A stretch of 64,000 bases of DNA from Penelope pileata (taxonomy: Eukaryota > Chordata > Aves > Galliformes > Cracidae). How positions within the stretch are numbered: position 1 is the stretch's first letter; each line of letters begins with the position of its first letter. Shown here in pieces: positions 1 to 12,620 of the stretch. The notes beneath the pieces were generated by a model, which was given only the letters and a program-made list of their open reading frames with translations, searched no databases and was not told the origin of the DNA. The DNA lies in NCBI GenBank assembly GCA_013396635.1, contig WBMW01004026.1, positions 620,001 to 684,000 on the forward strand, in the 5' to 3' direction. Position numbers and translations under genes: made by a program.

Positions 1-3000
1 CAGAGGCACTGGGATCAAAAGAAGGTAACAACCAATTAAAACTTTGGCTTGGAAGGCACTCGGTATTTGATATGTCCATTGCTTTCCTGGGAAGTCAACG
101 ATCTAAATTCTGACAAATCAGATTGCTTATTCAAGCTCCTTACTGTGAATTAAACTCTCCAAACTTAGCTCTGATTGCTGCTGTGAACTTTGATTTAGGA
201 GGTATAAAATATACATAGTAACAGAAATAAAATCCATTTATTGCTCAATGATCGTCATCAATGGCGTTTATTTTTTCTGGCCTTGTTTTCTCTATCAGCA
301 TGCTTGTCTGTAAGAGGCAAGTTTGATCAGACCAGCATTGATTAAAACAAACTCACAGGCTGAATTCAACAGTTGAGGGCTACTGAAGAAAAAGAAATAC
401 TTTTTCTTTGCCTTCCATTTCTAGCTAGAGGTGAAGCCAGCAGAGACAAAAATCTGGTGTGCAAAGATCTTTCTATGCTATTTCTATCCAGGAAGTCTCA
501 TGAATCCCCAAGAAAGCCCATTCACATGAGCATCCCACCTTTTTCTAACAAGCTCCTGCAGTCTGAAGAGCCGAGCTGAGGTCCCTTCCGGCCAACTGGA
601 CCACTGCAAACTCTCCATTGTTTATTTTCCTCTTCTCCTTAGAATTTACAATACTGCAGCTAAAACTCCTTATCCATTACTGTTCAGACTGTACACTTAC
701 TTATAGACAGCACCCAACCCATTTCATCATATCCAGATGTCTCATTCTGTTCTTAAAGCCTTGTCCTTATTTATACTGCCTGCCCATATTTATGCTCTTA
801 CCTTTGTCCTTTCCCCTATTCTGCCCTCACAGATATTGTCTTTGTGTTCAGTCCCAGAAGCCATTTTCCCTGATTTGCTTTTGGGTAGAGATTCACAACA
901 CATTGGCCATACTGTGATAACTGGTCATATTCATGTTCCAAAATCCTAAAAGCCATGAAGTGATGTATGCTTTTGAAAGGGAGCTGTTACTGCAGCATAA
1001 TATCGTGCTGGATCTCTAAGAAAGAAGAGGGTGAAGCTTGGAAATAATAAGCAAAGAGCAAGAAAGAGGCAATGGGAAATGCAAGTTGTGCGTTTGGGTC
1101 AACGCATGATATGTTCCTGTTATTAGGAAGCAACCATTGTAATAGTAGCGTTGCCAGTGCTGGTATAGTAGTAGCAATAATAGTAGCAACAGCAACAGTG
1201 CTATAATGTTAATAGTTTTTAAGAAGAAAAGTGATGTTTGCAGTATGGAGGGAAAGGGTTCTGTGGCCACCAGCATCTGGTAATTGTTTTTCCTGTGGTT
1301 TGTAGCCTCTCCACTGCTGCTGCTGAGCAATAGGAAAATGGCATCAGTATAGTCTGCTCTGGCATGGACTGTAGATGTTTCTGTAGGTGTTATACCACAA
1401 AAGCTTTGTGGCAGCTGCAAGGATAGGAAAGAGCTGGGGACAGGGAATAAAAGTCACAAGTGAGACATGGCAGCACTTTCACCTGAAATCGGGAGGATGA
1501 AGGGCTGTTTCCTGCACTCACAACGATGAACCATCCTCCCAGATCAGCCGTGAGCCCCCAAAGATGGTTTAATTCCACCTGAGACTCTATCCTGGGCTAC
1601 AGATTTGAAGAGTGTAAGGGAGAAAAGAGCAAAATCTTTATAGGTGGGGAGAGGTGGCTGAGAAACTGTTGTTCTGCAGCACTTAGCTGCAGTGTTCTTG
1701 ATTATGGCAAAATCCACATTCAGTGAGAGCAGAGTGACCAGCACCAAGCAGAGCACTGTTCCTTGGGCTATGTTGCTATTTGCAGGATGAAGAGCCCAAC
1801 TATGTAAATTTCATATGATTTTCCATATGGCAGACATTAGAGAGGTGCTCCTAGGGCAGCATTTATCTAATGGTGGTTCCTAAATGAGCAGTTATCCCTA
1901 AGATTTTCTGACTCTTGGCTATACTATATCCAGAAAGGCTTCAAGTAAAGAAGCTGAAGCTCTTTGAACTGATTTGACTGCTGCAGATCACCCTACAGGG
2001 TGCAGCAATGAGTCAGACTCAGGTCAGATGGTCACAGCATGCAACTGGGAACCAAGCGTTCTTGCATTGGCACGTTATCCTCAAATGCTGGCATAAAGCA
2101 ATTGAAATTTTTGTTCTTCACTCAACATGAGCATCATTAGCGTTACTTGAATTAATAGGAGGCACAATACCTGAGAAATGCTTTAAAACTGTGAAATTGT
2201 TAAGTATGATAACACAGTAGAACAAGATCCCCGGTCTGTTTGTATTGATAAATATGAAAATCTGGGCTCCTGCCATCTCACATTTTCAGGGTAATTGCTG
2301 AAAGAGAAAATGATCTATGCATCAAGTCAACTCATTAAACAAATTGAGACTTTGAACTACTTGATTTGGGTGCAAATTTAATCACAGAGAGAAGGGGTGA
2401 ATTGACATTGAACACACTTCCTATCTTCTGCCCTAGGGCCATTTTAGATACTACAGTAACACAATATTCTTATTGTCATTTTATAAGCTAGCTGAAAATC
2501 AGCATTATTCTGTGTGCTTCCTTTCTACAGTGAACAGAGGAAGTACTTATTCATACATCTGTAGCTAGAATGCAATAAAAAGATAAACAGAGACTGTAGG
2601 GCTCTTAAACACAGGCAGTAGGAGGACAGGGAGTGTGGTGCAGACATGCTGATACTGTCTCCTCGGGGACTGGTGCCCATTTGTTGTTCAGGACTTTGAT
2701 GTGAGCGGGCAGAAAAGCAAAGAACCAATACCTGTCTACCTCCCTCACATCTTGCTGCTGGTCTGGTTCATGCTTCGGTGCTGCGTAAAGTAATCCTGGC
2801 TCCATCAGTGCCCCTCAACAAACTTTTCTCCAGCCTCTGAAGTTGCAACTGCTATCGCCAGATTGCCTGAGGATTAATTTTGATACGTGAACAGGATCAA
2901 TCCTACTCATTACAATTAGGCAGCCAGAAAATAAATCTTGTGTTCTGTCAGTGTAGGTTTTTCTGTTGTGTTGCAGAGTGCTTAGAAATTTCCTCAAAGC

Positions 3001-3537
3001 ACCTGCAGTGCTCCACTTGTTTCATTTTGACATTGGAAACTTTTTACTTTTGTGTAACCATGGAGTGTTTGTTCAAGACATGGTTCTGTGCCGAGCAGAA
3101 TCTGTGCTGTATTTACTGAGTGTAAGCCAATACAAAGGGTGCTCACTGTAATGAACAGTGTTTGGAGTGAAAAGTCTAATGAGTATAGATGCTATCAAAG
3201 CTGTTCTCTTGCTCAGAAGTGAATGTTAATGCCAATTACTCATGTTTCTTGATTAAATTCTCTCGAACATTAAGTACTGTGGAAAAAATCCGCTATCTCA
3301 AAACATGCACATTGCAGTTGAGTCAGAAGCTGGTACCAAGAACTCAGGTACAAAGTGTGCTCTGTGCTCTGACCTGTCACGTAAAATTGCTATTGAAGTG
3401 CCCTGGATGGGACTGATAAGAGATGGCAGTGCTGAGTGTTTCACTGGATCACGGTCAGGTAAGTGGACAGCAGACTACCATGTACTTCCAGGGCAAGGGA
3501 AGTTATTGTGTAAATAAATGACTGAATGAAGACATTT
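1..3537. other. Non-coding stretch, no gene recognised
   Basis: No repeat family or coding domain is recognised here. Short frames exist on both strands, none with a recognisable motif. A loose GTA/GCA trinucleotide-rich patch lies near 1,145-1,200. One exon-like block at 3,318-3,458 (listed separately) ends in a consensus splice donor. Confidence 0.5.
3318..3458 (+). other. Weak exon-like block with consensus donor
   Basis: The segment ends in CAG followed by GTAAGTGG, a textbook 5' splice site (GT at 3,459-3,460). It could start after TTGCAG at 3,317, giving 141 nt with one open frame of about 47 codons. The acceptor has almost no polypyrimidine tract, and I recognise no domain in the translation (it contains residues such as CALCSDLSRK). 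It may be a non-coding exon or chance. Confidence 0.15.
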
Positions 3538-3646
3538 TGGGCAACCTGGTCTAGTGGGAGGTGTCCTTGCCCATGGCAGGGGGGTTGGAACAAGATGATC
3601 TCTAAGGTCCCTTCCAACCTGAACCATTCTATGATTCTATGATTTT
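3538..3646 (+). mobile_element. CR1 LINE, 3'-terminal fragment
   Basis: This is a 5'-truncated CR1 retroposon. It carries the typical CR1 end: a GGTCCCTTCCAACCTGAACC block followed by the tail ATTCTATGATTCTATGATT. CR1 elements are characteristically 5'-truncated and end in short 8 bp repeats rather than poly(A). Only about 110 bp remain, all from the 3' untranslated region. Confidence 0.9.
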
Positions 3647-6600
3647 ACATGGGGAAGTAGGAGGTTCTGCTAAAGATGGGTTAGTTCTCAAGATTTACAG
3701 CTGAGTGCTGTATAAACCACGAGAGCCCACTTGTGATCTCTCATAGTTAGTTGGGGCTACTCCCTGGGTTTGACTGGATTCATGTCCATTATTCTGTATG
3801 AGAAACTGCCAGGAGGTATTCCTGAAGTGTTTTTTTTCCCATAAATATATCAGTGTGATACAAAAGGGATGGGCACCCCATTATATACCTTCACAGCTGA
3901 ACTCTGGAATTAGGGAAAATGCACCAACCAAGACAAAAAAACAGCAAATGGTTTCTCTTTAAAAGTGGAAAGGCTTACTGTGAAAGCTACAGCAAGGCAT
4001 ATTTTTTCATATTCGCCAAATCAAAGTTTAAGAGCAGAAGGGACACTTAAATAGTCTATCCTCAGCCACTTCCTGTCTTGGGCAATTGCATGTCATATAA
4101 CTATCACTACTTTCAGACAGATGTTTCCTAGAGCTGTGACATAGTAACCCCTAAAACAGCCCAGGCACCTTGAGCTACACATCCAATGTAATATGAGGAA
4201 GAGAGGGTAAGAGGAATGTTTAGAGTTGAAATAAAACTGAAGTGGCTGGTGGAACAGAGCTGCTCTTCGTTTTCACTTCTGGATTCAGACTGGGCTGACA
4301 TCTTCTGCCCAAAGTACTGAGGATGCTGTGAGTGCTGCGGAGTATCCACCTTTCAGCCAGCACCTAATCAGAACACTGCTTACTGCTGTGTTCACAAAGT
4401 AGATGTATTGTATAAGAGATGTAGGGAGACTGAGTGGCAGGAACGGTGAAATGTCTCATCCAGGGACAGGCAGGAAGCCATTAGCAGAGCTGGAAAAGGC
4501 CACAGATGTCCCAACTCCAAAGGCTGCACTTTAAATATTTAACCACCCAATGTTTATCCCATTTGTTATTGATTGATCACAGTGCCTGGAATAAGTAATG
4601 TTTTACACTTTGCAAATATCACTTCATAAATCTTCATGCCGGGTGTGTGTGTTATCCCTGCTTTGCCAAATTGGGATGCTCATACACCACATAGGGACAA
4701 AACCACCGAAAGATGTTCCTGCAGCACTCAGGTTGGGAAGAGCCCAAAGGCCAACCACGACCCACAGAAATCTCCCCACGAACCTTGCAGACAGCAGAAT
4801 GCAGAACGCCTGCTCGCACCGAGAGCTATTGCTGCCAGCAGCACTTCAGTTCTCACACAAATTTAACTTAGCAGGAGAAAAAGAAAGAGATTGGAAGTAA
4901 TGGGGGACATATGAATCACATCTGCAAGTCTTTGTGTAATTTAGCTTTGAAATTTAAGATTTAAACTAATGTATTCCTTGGCCAAAAGTTATTCTAGCTT
5001 CTCCGGGCAGGTAGTAATAGAAAGAAATGCGATCTTTTTGATTAAGCCAGAACATTTACTGCCACTGGGAAGTGCTGCACATAATGTACCATGGGGACAT
5101 GGTGCTTTCTGCAGTTTCTGCTACAACTGCAATATCTTACAGTAAACTTTAAAAAGTGCACTATATAGGAAGTCTCAAATCATCCTCATTAACTGCATTT
5201 ATATAACAGTGCACACATCTATTAAGGTGTTAGAGACACTTCCAGTAAAGCAAATTAAATTCTGATTTTGCTTCCCAACACTCAGTATAAATCTAGACAT
5301 CTTGCCCTCTTTCTCTAGCATTATTCCAGAATTGAACCCATTCAATAAGGCTATTAAATTTATGCCTTGCTTGGGCACTTGAGTATTTCCACTGGTGCCA
5401 ATAGGGTTGCCCACATGAGCTTTAAATTTGCCATTGTCTTATAAAACATAAGCGTGTGCCAGGGACCAAAAACTGCCCTCCAAGACTAAACACAGCACAT
5501 TGTTGGAAAGCTGAAAGCTGATACAAAGCCATTAATGAAACTCAAAAGGTACAAGACCTTCAGGAGTAAAAAAGAGAACTTACAATATCGAGAAAAGCAA
5601 TCAAATCCTTGGAGGACACGGGAGAGCTGAAGGTGATGGACAAGCACCCTCATTTCACACGTGCCAGTATTTAGTCCTCTTTCAGGGTCCCATTGCAGTG
5701 ATGCTGCACAGAGATAAGCTGAATTTCTGCCTCCCCAGAAGCTCACACCTGAGATTTGCACAAAAGGTTTCCCTTTATCTGTAGCTACTTACGAGCCCTA
5801 CGAAGTCCAGCATTGTCTGCAATCTATTGTTCGGGAAAGTAAGGTATGAGAGAGAGAAATAACTCACCTAAGGCCTCATCACATACTCAAACACCAGCAA
5901 ATGTGTCCTTCTATTCCACTGCTACATATAAGAAAAATTTAGATTTGCTTGGTAGTAGGCTTTGGAGTTTTGCTTTCATCCAGTCTCATGCGTGAAATGG
6001 AAATTTCCTGTTCCTGTCAACCTGAAATGCCTTTGAGGAGGTCACGACTGCTCAGCTAGAAGATTGTAAACTACCTCAGCCTTATTTTCTAATGAGGGAT
6101 AAACTCAGCCTAACCTTTTAAGTTTACTTTAGGATCATCTTTATGGTCCTGGTAACTCTCAGCTGAGCCAGCGCAGGATGCTTAAGTGATATTGCAGCAT
6201 GAATAATAAATCTTAACTCGGGACCAAGCAGGAAGCTATTGAATACTGAGGAACGACGCTGTAAAAAGCCACTTCAGAGATCTGTGCAAGCGCAGGGGCT
6301 GTGGGCACGTCTGGTTGTCCAAAGGGGATGCACACGCCTGCACTTGGCTCACTGGCTGCAGGAAGGTCTGTGCCTACCTTCTCCCGCACCGCACGTGGCA
6401 CTGCATACCCACTGCAGGAGCCGATTTCCTCCCTGAATCACCAGACCCCTAATTAAGCTGAACGCTGCTTGATTCAGACAGCCTGTAAACGCCGCATTCA
6501 TTATTCAGACTTCTCCAGATCTGAGGGAACTGAAGGGAAACAAAAACAAAGCTCCTCACAGGATTTAACACGCACCCTGCTGATCTTCAGGGACCCAGCT

Positions 6601-6724
6601 TCAGGCACAGCGTGGCTCCAGCACATCATCTGTTGTCCCACGCAAAACAGATTTGGGAAGAAACGCATACCCTCCAGCGGGACAAGGGGCTCTCCTTTTG
6701 GAGTGCTCAGAGCCAAGGGACATA
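3647..6724. other. Non-coding stretch, nothing recognised
   Basis: Ordinary AT-leaning sequence with scattered short frames on both strands. I see no repeats, RNA genes or exon signals that I can support. Confidence 0.5.
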
Positions 6725-6830
6725 GGAATCATAGAATCATAGGATCATAGAATGGTTTGGGTTGGAAGAGACCTCAAAGATCATCTAGCTGCAACCCCCC
6801 TGCCGTGGACAGGGTTGCCAACACTTGATG
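6725..6830 (-). mobile_element. CR1 LINE, 3'-terminal fragment
   Basis: Read on the minus strand this is a CR1 3' end. On the + strand it begins with imperfect repeats of ATCATAGAATC (the complement of the CR1 tail), then GGTTTGGGTTGGAAGAGACC and the complement of the terminal untranslated region. About 105 bp survive. The copy is severely 5'-truncated, as is usual for the family. Confidence 0.9.
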
Positions 6831-7915
6831 AACAATGGAACAATGCTGGAACGGGAACAGGGGAAGAAGAAACAGGGGCAGCCCTTCCAGGGGTCACTTC
6901 TGACTCCCACCACTTCCCTGGAGTGTAGCAGATGCTGCCCATGAGCAGCTGCCAACCCCGGCTGTTGAGCCATTGAGCTCCAGCGTTCCCGTGGCACTCC
7001 TACGCCGGCTCCCAGCTGCCCCGTGGCTTGGAGAATTGGAAGGAAACACAATACTTTCTCTCCCACCTGCTTGTGCATTAGTCACAAGCCAGAGCAGTGT
7101 CCAAGCCTTTGTATTTGCTCTGTCCCACCCCCTGGGGAAGGATGGGATCTGGACAAAGCTCACGAGAAAATGCAGCTTGGCAAGGCTGCACAAAGAGCCC
7201 TGCCTTGTGATGGATCAGAGTGGGTGTCTCCACAGGGCTCTGTCTTGATCTTCTCTTTCTTAAAAGTTGATGGAAAAAATACCGATAGTGGGACAGTGCA
7301 AAAATATAATGCAGAAACAGCAAAGCATTACCGTGTAATGGAGTGCGGGAGATGAGGAGTGGAAAAGGCCTGTTAGGTTTGCAGCTGAACATGTGGTTTT
7401 AGAGACAATTTGATGCAGAAGTATTTAGAAATTTGGGTTGAATTCAGTGAGTCAGAACAAGCTGAAAGTTGATCTGTTTTCACTTGAAGATGTGGCATTT
7501 TATTTCATTTTTCCCAGGCATTGTGACGCTCCCCACATTGATCCATTCAAATGGGACTCGCTGTGGGAGCATTTATGCTCACTCCCTTCCCTTGGCTGTC
7601 CTCCCTATGGCAGTCATGACGTGGGTCAGTGTCCGCATTTCTTGCTCCCAGAGCATTCCTCATGCCAAAATCCAGGCTCTTCTGGATCTCTGCATCTCAG
7701 CTCTCAACAGCAGCCATCAGTGGAAGGAAGCCAAAAGGACAACCTGGTGATGAGGCCACTTAGCAAAGTGGGTTGACTTCCATCACTGCTTCATAACCCG
7801 TGTTTTGGGCTTGCTTTAAAATTCTGTGATTGAAATCTGAAGGCAGATGTCTCAGATCAATCCCACTTTGTTCTCCTTCCACCTGCTTGCTTCTATGGAT
7901 GTAGGTTTCTTTTTA

Positions 7916-7952
7916 AAATAAATAAGTGAATAAATAAATGAATAAATAAATA
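7916..7952 (+). repeat. Imperfect (AAAT)n microsatellite
   Basis: About nine units of a 4 bp A-rich repeat, interrupted twice by G substitutions (AAGTGAAT and AATGAAT). Confidence 0.85.
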
Positions 7953-8878
7953 CCTCCAAGGAAAATTATGTTTTTCAGGTCGAACAAAACATCCATTTAT
8001 ATCTAAATGAAATATTTTTGAACACATGCAAAAAATAACAACAGCTTACTTTAGGTTGACAAAAAAATTATAGTTCCCTAATTAGATCAACGTAATGAGT
8101 TTTTTGCCACAATATCTAAGCACTGTACCCAGACATTAACAATTTCTGGCTGAACAAACATGCTTTCCTCCATGGCTTCCCAAATTTTTATTGAATTGCT
8201 TATTTTTCTCTCTCCACAGGCTTCCGTACAGAGGGTTTTTTTAGGAGTCCATTGGGATTATTCACTAAATATATTTTTAATAAGTATATGTTTGCAATTC
8301 ACACTTTCACATGCATATGTGCACATAACTTATTGCTTTACAAAATAATTGCTAAATAGTTCTGGAGAAAATCCCAAATTCAAGGCTGTTTGGGAACTGC
8401 TTCTATTTGCTTTATTCATCATAGAGGTATTTGACGCTGTCTGTGGTTGGACTTTTGGAACATTTCTTTGTTTATATGGAGAAATAACAACTATTAAAAA
8501 AAATCATGTATCACTGTTTAGCCAATTATTCATTTGGATTAAGTGGAAGTCTGGTTTTCATGGGCAACTGGCAATAGTTTGTGTATTTGTAAACTACATA
8601 TTAAGGTGCCCGAAATAACAGTAAATAGAATTTAGACTTCAGAGTTTGAAATTCAAAACTAGGCTTTTCCAATACTGTGATGTGCTCCTCGCAGCCTGGC
8701 TTCACTTACTGACAAGTAATGCCAAACAGGAGATGGGATACCAGCAGTGTGACTGTCAGCTGTGCCATTTCCATTGTTCACTCATGTAAAAACTTTTCTT
8801 TGTAGAACATTGGTCAAACTTAGCATTACGACTATCAGCTTGATTTGCTTTGTGTTTTTTGTTTGGTTGATTTGGATG

Positions 8879-8901
8879 TTTTTGTTTGTTTGTTTGTTTT
8901 T
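8879..8901 (+). repeat. (GTTT)n microsatellite
   Basis: Five near-perfect TTTG units in a T-rich context that also contains TTTGTTTGG just upstream. Confidence 0.8.
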
Positions 8902-9420
8902 AAAGAAAACCTATTGCAAAATGATGGCAGACCTAAACAAAACCCTGAATTACAAAGACCAACATATTTTTCAGAGGACCTGATGTACTGTAAGAACAGT
9001 TGTAGCTTGATACTGCAGACATACAAAATTGCAAAGATCCTATAAACAGGTGAAAAACATAAAGAAATAAGAAATCAGACCATAATGAGTGAGTTTACAG
9101 GGAGGTGAATAAACTGATACAAAAGTGAGTTTAGCTTTCTGCACAGACAAACTGGGAGAGATACCAAAACAGTAAAAAGGGGAAACCAATAAAAATTGCA
9201 AAGAAAGAGTCCTTAAGGCTAGAAGTTAAGCTGTGAAAAAACACACTGTTCCCATTTCAGAAATACCAAAGTTACTTGTTTATGTGCACTTTGCAAAAGT
9301 AGGAGAAACAGCCAGCCAGGTCTGTGAAGGTGCAGAAGACAACAGGAGAGGACTGAAAAGGGTAATGGCATGGCAATGGAAGCATCTATATCCTTAAGGA
9401 ATCAATGCTGAGGAAACTAC

Positions 9421-9614
9421 AATAAGGGCGGTGAAGCACTGGCACAGGTTGCCCAGAGAGGTGCTGGAAGCCCCACCCCTGGACACATTCTTGGTCAGGC
9501 TGGACCAGGCTCTGAGCTACCTGATCTAGCTGTAGGTGTCCCTGTACATTGCAGGGGAGTTGGACTAGATGACCTTTAAATGTCCCTTCCAACTCCAAGG
9601 ATTCTATGCTTCTA
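9421..9614 (+). mobile_element. CR1 LINE, 3' fragment
   Basis: A + strand CR1 copy. It keeps the end of the ORF2 coding region (GTGAAGCACTGGCACAGG, then GTTGCCCAGAGAGGTGCTGG, the standard CR1 wording for the ORF2 carboxyl terminus). The untranslated region follows (GGAGTTGGACTAGATGACC, CTTCCAACTCCAAGG), and then a degenerate tail ATTCTATGCTTCT. The upstream boundary is approximate. Confidence 0.93.
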
Positions 9615-12429
9615 AGATGCATCAACATTAATCGTATGCAACATCAATGATAAATACCTTTTCTCCTTCCCAACAACACACACCCACCCCCCCCCAGATC
9701 TGTAGAAACAACATATTTAGCATTTGTCCTCGTGTTCTAGAACTGAAAATGATGGATTTTCATATTAAAACACCATTATCTGCCTTAGTCGGTGAGGAGC
9801 AAGACACTAGATGGGCAGCACTGGGGAAAGCTGTCTTCTCCTATGCATGTCATCTCCCCTCTCTCAGTATTACTGTTTGCAAAGAGGCCCTACCTCACAG
9901 ACCGAGTGAGAAGAGAGAAACAGTGCAAGGAGGAGACACACTATGTGTGTTTCATTATAGGGCAGCACAAGATGTTTTTAGCCTCAACTGCTAAAGGACT
10001 TCTGCACAGGCCCTGTGCTCTACACACAAAACACCTAAAGTGTATGTGTGTGATCAGGATCACCTGGACCTTCCCACTAATTATCCCTCTGCATTAATAA
10101 CACAAGGAGAAAATGAGAGAATGCAAATATCCAACTGCAAAACTGCAAATAGCAGAAATCATTTATTTTGTCCAAGCTGGCCACTACATGCAGGAACATG
10201 TCACATGGTCCCTGCTTCGTCCCTGATGCTCTGTGCCTCCTTTTGCAAGGGCAGAACCTCCGGGAGGAAGGTTGCACAGAGCGTGTGGGAGGAGGAGCTC
10301 CCACACTGTTAGAGAAATAACAGAAGGGACAATTGCACATCCCTGAAATACACAGCACCTGCCACAGCAGGGAGGCAGCGAGGACAAATTGACGGAATAG
10401 TAGCAGTGCCTGAAGCACCGGAGATGCAGGGTCCCTTGGGCCACCTCCATGCCAAGGACACCCACTGCTGTGGCACAGAGCCCAGAGAGCCCAGCCATCA
10501 GCCCCAGATGGTCCTTCAGCCCAAACACAGAGCCGCAGCCACGCTGCTGCCCGAGAATAACACGGCTCTGCTGCCTGCAGCCCTGCTGGGGTCCTAGCAG
10601 CCTTCAGTGTCACACAGAGCAAATCAAATTAGTCCCATGGTAAAGATCTTTACAAGATGGCTGAAGTGGGACCTGTCTGCTAGATGGCAAGTTTTGGGGA
10701 GGTGGGAATAATCACGCTTTTTAAGGGCTTGGAATGCACTTTCTGTGAGGCAGGTGCTGCTGTGAATAAATAACAGGCTCCGTCGGAGCGAGGAACCTGC
10801 AGGTTCCTCCTGCCCGCATGGCACCTGAGCTAATGATGTTGAGCTGCAGGGCAGTGTATCCCATTATCCAGCCCCAGAGCCAGCTGCTCCCCATACCTGC
10901 AAAGTCTGTGCAGAAGTCGGTTCCCTTACAGATTGCGTTGCTGGCTGGGACAGGATGTCTCCTGCTTCAGCTGCCCTAAAGGAAGCTCTGCCTGACAGGA
11001 GCTGACTCTCTGAACCAAGCAGCATTTTCAGCATAATGTTGAAGTTAAACTTTTCACAGTTTGAAAACAACTCTGGGTGAAGATGGCAGGAGCTGAAGGA
11101 GTTTGGCTGGAAACTGCGCTGCCTCCTAATCCATCACTGCTGTGCTACAGCTCTGCCCGTGCAGGCTGCTGCCTTTTTCGAAGGTGCTTGGGAGGGCTTC
11201 AGGCTTTTGGCTTTTTTATGCAAGCAGATTTTCATACTTTGATATCATCTCTGACGTGACTTCTGATCCAGTGGAGGTGATGCTGACACTTTTTTTTCAC
11301 TGGGAATATTTTATTTGTGTGCAGCACTTCTAGGGCATTGCAGTTGCCTGAGTTATTTTGTGAGAAGGGCATTTTGGAACAGCCAGTTTATTCCTCAAAA
11401 AAATAAAGAATACAAATCAAGGGGGAACGATGCTTCAAGCTGGCAGACAGGCAAATTTTGGAAAAAGTGGAAGAAAACCTGGTGGAAAGTCTGCATTTGG
11501 CTCTCCCTGCATAGGGAAGGAGGGTAACCAGCCAAGGAACACTGTGTGCCTCGGGGAACCCCCTGCTGAAGGATGCTCATCTAAGTGAGAAAGTCAAACA
11601 CCCATATTCACGCTGAAAAGGAGGCGGCAGCACCTTCTGCAAGCATCTGAGCTACAGAAGGATTTGTTCTTAAAGGCATAAGGAATTAAAGGGCACACTA
11701 TTTAATGGGCCAGATTGATGTGCACACTGATGAGATATACTTCAAATTGACTGAATGGCTGAAGTACTCTTCTTTTTCCCTTTTTTTTCTCCCTCTCTCC
11801 TTTTTTTTTTTTTCCGTGAACAAAGTTATCTGTGATTTTTGTTGTTTGTAAACTATGCCCTTTACTGTGATCCCAGCCAGAACTGACACTGGCAAAATTT
11901 TTGGTGTACCTAAAAAAAATTAAAAGAAAAATTTTAAAAATCACTGTGTATCCTAATTTATACCACTTTAAGGCCAATTCATTCACAAAATGACTTTTGG
12001 GCTAACGTAGCTGTCCCTACATCAGATCACAGCCTGATCATAGCCTGCCTGCGTGCAGAAGGACTCACTTGGGCACAATGCACATTTTGCCAGCTATTTA
12101 CCAGCGTAGCTGACCTCTGCTAGCCAAAGAAGAGAAGTGGGACTGCACATCATCATTTTCTCTCCCTTTTCCTTGAATTGATGAGGTAGTCTTTTTTTGT
12201 GTGTGTGCATAGTCCTATGAAAGCACAGTTGCTGGGAGCCGGTAGGCTTTACAAAGGGCTAAGCTGGTTGGGATTTTCATTCACACAGCTCTTGCAATTG
12301 ATGTAGATACCCAAGTGCAAACCTCTGCAATGGGACTGCCACCAGAGTAACGCTGGTGTGGATTTACCTCATGAATGAAAACTATCATTTCAGTACTTGT
12401 TTACATGAAGGTGCTCAGAAAAGTTGATC
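9615..12429. other. Non-coding stretch, partly GC-rich
   Basis: No gene is recognised. The 10,170-10,600 part is GC-richer and therefore open for 181 codons on the minus strand (10,077-10,622). The translation is compositionally biased (Cys, Ala, Leu) with no domain I recognise, so I do not call it a gene. A pyrimidine-rich tract lies at about 11,770-11,815. Confidence 0.5.
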
Positions 12430-12620
12430 CAAATTTTTAAGTGGATTAGTTAAACTGCATTAATTAAAGCCTTTTGTGGGAGCTGTCAGAATTAAAGTGG
12501 CTTTGATTTGATTTGGTTTACTCCTTTTCCAAGGCTAAGTCATATTAAGGCCACTTTAATTGTGAAATGGGAGATTTAATGCAATTTAGCTAATTCACTT
12601 TAAACTCCTGTCTTTAGTTA
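12430..12620. promoter_or_regulatory. Candidate homeobox-rich conserved enhancer
   Basis: About 190 bp packed with TAAT-core sites (TTAATTAAAG, AATTAAAG, CTTTAATT, TTAGTTAATTT). It includes a 12 bp inverted repeat: AATTAAAGTGGC at 12,490-12,501 and its exact complement GCCACTTTAATT at 12,550-12,561, separated by 48 bp. No open frame spans it and no repeat family is visible. Dense homeodomain cores plus paired arms are typical of vertebrate developmental enhancers. Conservation is inferred from appearance, not tested. Confidence 0.35.

Larger units (their letters stand above)
6831..9420. other. Non-coding stretch with simple repeats
   Basis: No gene is recognised. The stretch holds an (AATA)n-like tract at 7,916-7,952 and a (GTTT)n tract at about 8,879-8,901, both listed separately. 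The short frames overlap on opposite strands and carry no recognisable domain. Confidence 0.5.

Noticed and set aside
10077..10622. 181-codon minus-strand open frame
   Set aside because: It lies in a GC-richer patch, overlaps frames on the other strand, is rich in Cys, Ala and Leu without any recognisable domain, and lacks promoter or splice context.
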